From an uncultured Clostridia bacterium (GTDB lineage: Bacteria > Bacillota > Clostridia > Oscillospirales > Oscillospiraceae), in assembly GCA_946006895.1 (NCBI GenBank), contig CAMFZO010000002.1, forward strand, positions 1 through 31,582: a stretch of 31,582 nt of DNA. Direction: 5' to 3'. Position 1 is the stretch's first letter. The number at the start of each line of letters is the position of its first letter. The translations under genes and the position numbers were made by a program. Below, in pieces: positions 26,378-31,582 of this stretch. The notes beneath the pieces were generated by a model, which did not search any database, was not told the origin of the DNA, and saw only the letters and a list, made by a program, of their open reading frames with translations.

Positions 26378-26545
26378 CTAGGGAAACTCTGATTCAATCA
26401 AGGTGCTCAGATTTGCGGCAGAAATTTTCGCTGGCGAGGAAGAAAAGTGCGGGAATACTTTGTGTATTTCAAACTTTTCTGACGAAGACCAGCGGGAATT
26501 TATGCCGTGAAGATGGGCGCGGGGATTTATTCAGAGGTTCCCTAG
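26378..26545. mobile_element. Palindromic MITE-like element with CTAG duplication
   Basis: The 160-bp core (26382-26541) is flanked by CTAG on both sides (26378-26381, 26542-26545), like a 4-bp target-site duplication. The ends are 18-bp imperfect inverted repeats, GGAAACTCTGATTCAATC against GGAACCTCTGAATAAATC read from the other end (3 mismatches). Complementarity continues inward: 19-bp arms at 26416-26434 and 26489-26507 match at 16 positions, and AGAAAAGT pairs with ACTTTTCT nearer the centre. The whole element could fold into one long hairpin. There is no coding capacity. GG-starting ends with a YTAR-type duplication recall IS5-group elements; that assignment is inference. The remaining bases to the next promoter (26546-26611) contain only a small GCGCA/TGCGC hairpin at 26558-26570. 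Confidence 0.75.
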
Positions 26546-26611
26546 AACCGTAAATGGGCGCATTTTGCGCACGAAGGAATGTATGATCTTCCTGCCAATA
26601 TCCTTTTTTCT

Positions 26612-26640
26612 TGACTTATATGTGTCGTGATGTTAAAATA
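26612..26640 (+). promoter_or_regulatory. Promoter of the surface polysaccharide cluster
   Basis: TTGACT (26612-26617), a 17-nt spacer and TAAAAT (26635-26640). Transcription would start near 26647, giving a leader of about 64 nt before the first gene. The leader is AT-rich and shows no clear terminator. Confidence 0.8.
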
Positions 26641-26710
26641 TATTTAATTTGCTTGTATGTTGGAGTTTTATGGAGATTTTTCAAAAATATCTGTTTGAGG
26701 TTTGTCATTC

Positions 26711-27391
26711 ATGTATGAACGCTACATAAAACGATGCCTGGATCTCCTCCTGGCGCTGCTTGCACTTGTGATGTTATCACCGTTTTTGCTGGCGGTGACG
26801 CTGGTGAGCGCCGTAAAGCTGAAGGGGAATCCGTTTTTCCTGCAGGTCCGTCCGGGGAAAGACGAACGGCTCTTTAAGATGATAAAATTCCGTTCCATGA
26901 CCAACGAACGGGACGAAAACGGCGAACTGCTGCCGGATGAGCAGCGCCTGACGCCCTACGGACACGCCCTGCGCGCCACCTCGGTGGACGAGCTGCCGGA
27001 GCTGGTGAATATCCTGCTGGGACAGATGTCCTTTGTCGGCCCCAGACCGCAGCTGGTGCGGGACATGGTATTCATGACGCCTGAGGAACGGCGGCGCCAC
27101 ACGGTTCGCCCCGGACTGACCGGCCTTGCTCAGGTCAGCGGAAGAAACGCCCTGCGCTGGGAAAACAAGCTGGCACTGGATCTGGAGTATATTTCCGGCA
27201 TATCCTTTCGGACGGACGTAAAGCTTCTGTTCCGGACGGCGAAGATTATCCTCTTTGGCGGTGAGTCTTCCAACGAGACGGAAGTTACTGACGATTACGG
27301 CGACTATCTGCTGCGGCAGGGGAGAATCACAGAGGCTGAGTACCGTCAAAAGCGGGAGCAGGCGAGAAAATTGCTGGAAGTGAAGGTATGA
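26711..27391 (+). CDS. Undecaprenyl-phosphate sugar phosphotransferase (PglC/WcaJ-type)
   Basis: A 226-residue small monotopic phosphoglycosyl transferase. It transfers a sugar-1-phosphate from a nucleotide sugar to undecaprenyl phosphate, the first committed step of many surface glycan pathways. An N-terminal re-entrant hydrophobic helix (about 10-35) carries the Ser-Pro break at S23-P24. KFRSM is at 59-63 and the catalytic Asp-Glu pair is D93-E94, positions that match PglC. SFVGPRPQL and RPGLTGLAQVSGRN are further hallmarks. I chose the ATG at 26711 (GAGG 10 nt upstream) over a TTG at 26702. It overlaps the next gene by 4 nt. The sugar used cannot be read from the sequence. Confidence 0.93.
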   Translation: MYERYIKRCLDLLLALLALVMLSPFLLAVTLVSAVKLKGNPFFLQVRPGKDERLFKMIKFRSMTNERDENGELLPDEQRLTPYGHALRATSVDELPELVNILLGQMSFVGPRPQLVRDMVFMTPEERRRHTVRPGLTGLAQVSGRNALRWENKLALDLEYISGISFRTDVKLLFRTAKIILFGGESSNETEVTDDYGDYLLRQGRITEAEYRQKREQARKLLEVKV

Positions 27392-28206
27392 TGGAAGGCT
27401 TTTCCGTTTCCATGTGCGTCTATCACGGCGACGACGCGGCCCATTTCCAAACGGCGGTGGAGAGCGTTCTGGCCCAAAGCTGCCTGCCGGAGGAGATCAT
27501 CTTAGTGGTGGACGGCCCTGTGCCGAAAGCGCTGGAGGAAGTCATTTCGGAATATGAGAAGAACCCGCTGTTCCGGGTGCTGCGGCTGGAGAAAAACTGC
27601 GGCCACGGCGCTGCAAGACGGGCCGGACTGGAGGCTTGCCGGTGTGATTTGGTCGCCCTGATGGATGCCGACGATATTTGCGTGCCGGAGCGGTTCGCCC
27701 TGCAAATGGCTGCCTTTGAGGCCCATCCGGAGGCCTGCGTCATCGGCGGGCAGATCGAGGAATTTATCGGTACGCCGCAGCAGACCGTGGGAAAGCGCGT
27801 GGTTCCGCTGACAGACGTGGAAATCAAAGCATATTTAAAAAAGCGCTGCCCCTTCAATCAGGTCACCGTCATGCTCCGCAAGCAGACGGTTCATGAGGCA
27901 GGCGGCTATCTGGACTGGTACTGTGACGAGGATTATTACCTCTGGCTCCGCCTGTTTCTGGCGGGAGGCTCCTTTGCCAATGTGCCGGAGACTCTGGTCA
28001 TGGTCCGCGTCTCCGGGGAGATGTATGCCCGCCGCGGCGGATGGAAGTATTTCTGCAGCGAATCCCGATTGCAGAGATTCATGCTGAAGAACGGTATTGT
28101 ATCGCTGCCGCTCTATTGCGTCAATGTTCTGAAACGGTTGGTCGTTCAGGTTTTGCTGCCGAATCGGGTTCGTGGATGGATATTTCAGAATTTTGCACGA
28201 GAGTGA
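27388..28206 (+). CDS. Family 2 glycosyltransferase
   Basis: A 272-residue GT-A fold transferase, cytoplasmic and probably membrane-associated. The N-terminal nucleotide-binding part runs from VSMCVYHGDD to the metal/nucleotide motif DADD (D93-D96). VTVMLRKQTVHEAGGY and CDEDYYLWLRLFLAG follow in the acceptor half. ATGA overlap with the preceding gene indicates coupling. Its position second in the cluster fits addition of the next sugar to the lipid-linked first sugar. Donor and acceptor are unknown. Confidence 0.9.
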   Translation: MMEGFSVSMCVYHGDDAAHFQTAVESVLAQSCLPEEIILVVDGPVPKALEEVISEYEKNPLFRVLRLEKNCGHGAARRAGLEACRCDLVALMDADDICVPERFALQMAAFEAHPEACVIGGQIEEFIGTPQQTVGKRVVPLTDVEIKAYLKKRCPFNQVTVMLRKQTVHEAGGYLDWYCDEDYYLWLRLFLAGGSFANVPETLVMVRVSGEMYARRGGWKYFCSESRLQRFMLKNGIVSLPLYCVNVLKRLVVQVLLPNRVRGWIFQNFARE

Positions 28207-28213
28207 GAAAACC

Positions 28214-29416
28214 ATGGCGCAGTATACATTCAAAAAAGCACTGAATTTCTTGAAACCGAAAGATATATGGAATGTCGCCGCGTGCGCGATTGTCTTTCCG
28301 TTTGCAATGATTGCCAAGATCTTTATTCATAATTTCTGGCTGATCTGCGAAGAAGAAAACGAAGCGCGTGATAACGGCTACTGGTTTTTTCGATGGATCC
28401 GGGAGAATCACCCGGAGCAAAAGGTGGCCTATGCGATCAACAAAAAATCGCCGGACTACCGCAAGGTATGCGATCTGGGTCGTGTGATCTCATACGGCAC
28501 CTTGGAGCATTGGTTCTGGTATCTGGTTGCGGATAAGAATATCAGCGCCCATAAGGGCGGCAAACCGAATGCGGCGGTATGCTACTTTTTTGAGGTTGTA
28601 CTGAAGCTGCGAAAGAATAATCGCGTTTTTCTGCAGCATGGGATCATTGTCAATATGCTGGAGTGGATCTTCTATCAGAATACCAATATGCGGCTGCTTG
28701 TTACCGGGGCAAAACCGGAATATGATTTCATTTCCGCCAAATTCGGATATCCTGAGGGATATGTTCGCCTTCTGGGATTGCCGAGATTTGACAATCTTTT
28801 AAATTCGACGGTGGAGGAGGATCTGATCCTCGTCATGCCGTCCTGGCGGGAATGGATCGGAAGACCGTCTCATGACAATCGTGATCTCATTTTTACGCAG
28901 ACAGAATACTTCCGCGCATGGAATGGACTTCTGAACAGCCGGGAACTGGCCGATCTTCTGGAAAAATATCAGAAGCGTCTGATTTTTTTCCCTCATCATA
29001 ATATGCAGAAATACCTTTCCAGCTTTTCTGTGGAAAACGACCGGATCAAGCTTGCCGGCTGGAAGGAATACGATGTGCAGGATCTCCTGAAACGGGCGTC
29101 TTTTCTGATTACGGACTATTCCAGCGTGTTTTTTGATTTCTCTTATATGGGAAAACCGGTGCTGTTTTATCAGTTTGACGAAGCAGAGTTCCGTGAAAAA
29201 CAGTATCAGGAAGGTTATTTTAACTATCACGATAATCCCCTCGGAAGGTGGGCGGATACACAGCAAAAGGTAGTATGGCTTCTGGAGGATATGCTGAAAA
29301 ACAACTACCGTCCCACGCCGGAGCAGATTGAGCAGTATTTCCCCGTAAGGGATACAAATAACTCAAAACGCTGCTATGATGCGATCACTGATATACAAAA
29401 GTCCAAAAGGAGATAA
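28214..29416 (+). CDS. CDP-glycerol glycerophosphotransferase family protein
   Basis: A 400-residue protein of the TagB/TagF-like family (GT-B fold) that moves glycerol phosphate or a related polyol phosphate onto a growing chain. Recognisable parts are FLQHGIIVNM (mid-protein), LLGLPRFDNLL, LVMPSWREW, the FFPHHNMQKYL region and the nucleotide-binding ASFLITDYSSVFFDFSYMGKPVLFY near the C-terminus. I chose the ATG at 28214, just behind the previous stop; the longer in-frame start at 28172 overlaps the upstream gene by 35 nt. Its presence suggests phosphopolyol groups in the glycan, making a teichoic-acid-like or phosphodiester-modified polymer plausible. Confidence 0.9.
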   Translation: MAQYTFKKALNFLKPKDIWNVAACAIVFPFAMIAKIFIHNFWLICEEENEARDNGYWFFRWIRENHPEQKVAYAINKKSPDYRKVCDLGRVISYGTLEHWFWYLVADKNISAHKGGKPNAAVCYFFEVVLKLRKNNRVFLQHGIIVNMLEWIFYQNTNMRLLVTGAKPEYDFISAKFGYPEGYVRLLGLPRFDNLLNSTVEEDLILVMPSWREWIGRPSHDNRDLIFTQTEYFRAWNGLLNSRELADLLEKYQKRLIFFPHHNMQKYLSSFSVENDRIKLAGWKEYDVQDLLKRASFLITDYSSVFFDFSYMGKPVLFYQFDEAEFREKQYQEGYFNYHDNPLGRWADTQQKVVWLLEDMLKNNYRPTPEQIEQYFPVRDTNNSKRCYDAITDIQKSKRR

Positions 29417-29417
29417 T

Positions 29418-30218
29418 ATGAGCCATTTGCAGGTTTTGGTTGCAGCAATGCACCAAAGTGATTTTTCCCTGTATAACAAAATGAGGTTGCAAAGTGATGC
29501 GATCATTGCCAATCAGAATGGGGAAAACAACGTTTCTGTACAGACAATCAACGGACACGAAGTAAAACTGATCTCGACAGATACGACCGGTGTCGGGCGC
29601 AACCGAAATATTGCTCTCCATGCGGCAGATGCGGATATCCTTCTGTTTGCGGACGATGACACTGTATATTACGACGGATATGCGGAAGCTGTAATGCAGG
29701 CCTTCAGAAATCAGCCGGATGCGGATCTGATGGTTTTCGGTATTGATTTTACAAGGAATGGGGAAGTTTTTAAGACGAAAGGCGTAACAAAGGGCAGGAA
29801 AAGAATCTGGAAAGCTCTGCGCTACGGCACAGGAGTCCTTGCGGTAAGGCGGCAAAGTATACTGAAAGCAAATGTGTTCTTTTCTCTTCTTTTTGGCGGA
29901 GGCTGTGTATTTAGCTGCGGAGAGGATTCCCTTTTTTTGGTGGAATGTCTGCGCCGCGGGTTGAAACTCTATGCAGACCCGTTTGTGCTTGGAGCCTCTG
30001 CAAAGGATACATCTACCTGGTTTGCAGGCTTTAACAAGAAATTCTTCTATGATAAAGGCGTCTGGATCGCTGCCGCATTTCCAAGAATAAAGCATCTGAT
30101 AAAGTTTTATTTTTTGCTGAGGCAGAAGAAAAGCACAGACCTTTCGGCGGGCGAAATGCTCCGCCAGATGAATCGCGGCATCCGCGCCTACCGAACGCTC
30201 CGACCCTATACGCAGTAG
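29418..30218 (+). CDS. GT-A type glycosyltransferase
   Basis: A 266-residue protein with a glycosyltransferase-A-like fold. VLVAAMHQ opens the domain, GVGRNRNIALHAADADILLFADDD follows with D79-D80-D81 as the likely metal motif, and CGEDSLFLVECLRRGLKLYADP closes the catalytic half. The C-terminal third is basic and hydrophobic and may rest on the membrane. The ATG at 29418 has AAAAGGAGA upstream and begins 1 nt after the previous stop. It resembles GT2 enzymes but is more divergent than the other family 2 gene in the cluster. The sugar is unknown. Confidence 0.82.
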   Translation: MSHLQVLVAAMHQSDFSLYNKMRLQSDAIIANQNGENNVSVQTINGHEVKLISTDTTGVGRNRNIALHAADADILLFADDDTVYYDGYAEAVMQAFRNQPDADLMVFGIDFTRNGEVFKTKGVTKGRKRIWKALRYGTGVLAVRRQSILKANVFFSLLFGGGCVFSCGEDSLFLVECLRRGLKLYADPFVLGASAKDTSTWFAGFNKKFFYDKGVWIAAAFPRIKHLIKFYFLLRQKKSTDLSAGEMLRQMNRGIRAYRTLRPYTQ

Positions 30219-30250
30219 CGGCTCACAGATTGGAACAGTGGAGAAGACCC

Positions 30251-31495
30251 ATGTTGAACAGGAAAAAGAAATCCGGCGATCATTTATATCTGGCGCTGTT
30301 TTTGTACTGGCTCATTCTGCTGATCTGGCAGAATATCCGTACAGCAGCCAACAGAGACGGCATGGATATGGTGATCAAGGCATCCCTTATCGTGCTTCTG
30401 GCGCTGTATTTTTTGTATAATTCACAGAGCGTCAAGCGCTATGTAATGATTGTTTTTCTCCTGCTTGTTTCAATTTATGCCGTCACGAAGCTCACGGCTG
30501 AAGGATTCTCTTTTGACGACGCCATGTTTTATTTCTTCCCGCTTTTGATGTTTCTGCTGACACTTGGCATGGGAGGAACGTGCACAATAACGAAAAAGCA
30601 GTTGACGCAGCTTTGCTATATGCTGACATTCGCCGTAATGTACATCGTTGTTTATGCGCTGATCTTTCAGCCGGAAAAATATGTGGAAGCGATTACCGTG
30701 ACCAATGCCTACGGCAATGAGCTGACTTCTTTCCTGACGAGCAATCATGAGTTTGGATACTATCTCTCTTTCGGCGTGATGGCGGCAATTTTGTGCCTGG
30801 AATTGGATGGCAGGCTGAACGCCGGAAGGAAAGCCTATCTGATCACTGCGATCGTGTTGTTTTCCGTCAGCCTGATATTGACATTCTCCCGCACGGCCAT
30901 TGTCGCTTTTGCGGTGATGCTGTTCTTCTATGTTGTTTTTTCGCGCAGGAAAACAATGAGGAAAGTCTTGATCTTTACGATGCTTGGCGCTATGGCAGTT
31001 GTTTTTCTCATTCCGCCCCTCAGAGAGTATTTCCTTTTGATCGTCTTCAAAAACAATAATGATGCCGGCCGGGAGGTTTTGATCGATGCAGGAATGACGA
31101 TGTTCTGGAGAGGGACACTGCTCAACAAGCTGTTTGGCTATGACCGGCAGACTGCTGTTCAGTATCTTGCGGATACTTTCCGGCACGGCAGCTTTCACAA
31201 TTCCTATGTTCAGACGCTGGTATGCAACGGACTTGTCGGTCTGTCCTTTCTGATCGGCTGCCTGATATATGAGGCCTGCAATATATACCGGACGGTGAAG
31301 GCGGCACAGCAATGGAAATGGCTGATAAAGCTTTTTTACGGGTTTCTCGGTGCGATGCTTGTCACCATGATGTTTCAGACAAACGATTTGTTTGCTTCTT
31401 CCATTGATTCATACTTTTTGACATTCTTTGCGTTTGTTTTGCCGATCTATGTAAACAATGCAGTCAGGCAGGGTGTGTTTGACACTATAGTCTGA
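30251..31495 (+). CDS. O-antigen ligase/Wzy polymerase-like membrane protein
   Basis: A 414-residue polytopic membrane protein with about ten to twelve hydrophobic helices and a larger external loop near residues 275-330. LTFSRTAIVAF in the middle and FHNSYVQTLVCNGLVGL near the external loop fit the O-antigen ligase (Wzy_C) superfamily, whose members polymerise or transfer lipid-linked glycans outside the membrane. I chose the ATG at 30251, which has GGAGA at 30240-30244; an earlier in-frame TTG at 30230 lacks a site. It is followed by a terminator, so the first transcript of the cluster may end here. Polymerase and ligase cannot be told apart from sequence alone. Confidence 0.85.
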   Translation: MLNRKKKSGDHLYLALFLYWLILLIWQNIRTAANRDGMDMVIKASLIVLLALYFLYNSQSVKRYVMIVFLLLVSIYAVTKLTAEGFSFDDAMFYFFPLLMFLLTLGMGGTCTITKKQLTQLCYMLTFAVMYIVVYALIFQPEKYVEAITVTNAYGNELTSFLTSNHEFGYYLSFGVMAAILCLELDGRLNAGRKAYLITAIVLFSVSLILTFSRTAIVAFAVMLFFYVVFSRRKTMRKVLIFTMLGAMAVVFLIPPLREYFLLIVFKNNNDAGREVLIDAGMTMFWRGTLLNKLFGYDRQTAVQYLADTFRHGSFHNSYVQTLVCNGLVGLSFLIGCLIYEACNIYRTVKAAQQWKWLIKLFYGFLGAMLVTMMFQTNDLFASSIDSYFLTFFAFVLPIYVNNAVRQGVFDTIV

Positions 31496-31496
31496 T

Positions 31497-31516
31497 AAAA
31501 AGGTTAAAACCTTTTT
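31497..31516 (+). terminator. Intrinsic terminator after Wzy-like gene
   Basis: AAAAAGGTT (31497-31505) pairs with AACCTTTTT (31508-31516) and ends in a T-run directly after the stop codon. A second short hairpin GCGCC/GGCGC (31520-31533) follows. The last 66 bases of the window hold no recognisable gene. Confidence 0.75.
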
Positions 31517-31582
31517 ATAGCGCCTTCAGGCGCGTCAGATTCTGCATGAGACGGCACAGCGTGCCTTAAGCACGATGTGAGT

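Overview
The window looks like chromosomal DNA from a moderately GC-rich member of the Bacillota, class Clostridia, most likely an Oscillospiraceae-type gut anaerobe. The grounds are an alanyl-tRNA synthetase under a T-box leader, strong AGGAGG-type ribosome binding sites, a DUF4093-type Toprim protein, an Mrp protein with an N-terminal cysteine cluster, and adaptor proteins typical of a one-membrane cell. The family assignment is inference from gene style, not a search. The first 27 bases are not genomic: they match the Nextera/Tn5 sequencing adapter, so the window begins at an untrimmed contig end.

Layout. (1) 28-9129, plus strand: a sigma-A-type promoter and T-box leader, then alaS and hinT, a terminator, and a tightly packed housekeeping run of comEC, holA, a Toprim/RNase M5-like gene and an ABC-F ATPase. 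(2) 9201-10058: mrp, closed by an 18-bp hairpin terminator. (3) 10138-14879: a four-gene MacB/YknXYZ-type export operon (lipoprotein adaptor, ATPase, membrane adaptor with a large insertion, FtsX-like permease). (4) 14880-17966: a visibly more AT-rich accessory patch. It holds a promoter bracketed by two long inverted repeats, a lipoprotein with a duplicated domain, and a secreted amidase-domain gene broken by an in-frame stop and a frameshift. (5) 18022-22157, minus strand: a small P-loop kinase-like gene and a heterodimeric ABC exporter with one degenerate ATPase site. (6) 22294-26255, minus strand: a complete potABCD polyamine uptake operon with overlapping or nearly overlapping genes and a terminator-like hairpin at the very start of its leader. 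(7) 26378-26545: a palindromic MITE-like element between divergent promoters. (8) 26711-31495, plus strand: the first five genes of a surface-polysaccharide or teichoic-acid-like cluster (initiating phosphoglycosyl transferase, two GT-A transferases, a CDP-glycerol-type glycerophosphotransferase, a Wzy/O-antigen-ligase-like membrane protein).

How the parts work together. The export operon supplies a membrane complex with two adaptors of unknown substrate. The two minus-strand ABC genes form one asymmetric exporter. PotABCD imports spermidine or putrescine, but its binding protein appears to be held by a C-terminal membrane helix rather than a lipid anchor. In the last cluster the first gene should load a sugar phosphate onto undecaprenyl phosphate, and the following enzymes extend and polymerise the chain.

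I did not find a convincing new multi-gene defence or mobile system. The most unusual items are the dual inverted-repeat promoter with the broken amidase locus, the pot leader hairpin, the MITE, a probable non-canonical start codon in one exporter gene, and the insertion in the second adaptor. All calls come from reading the sequence without database searches.
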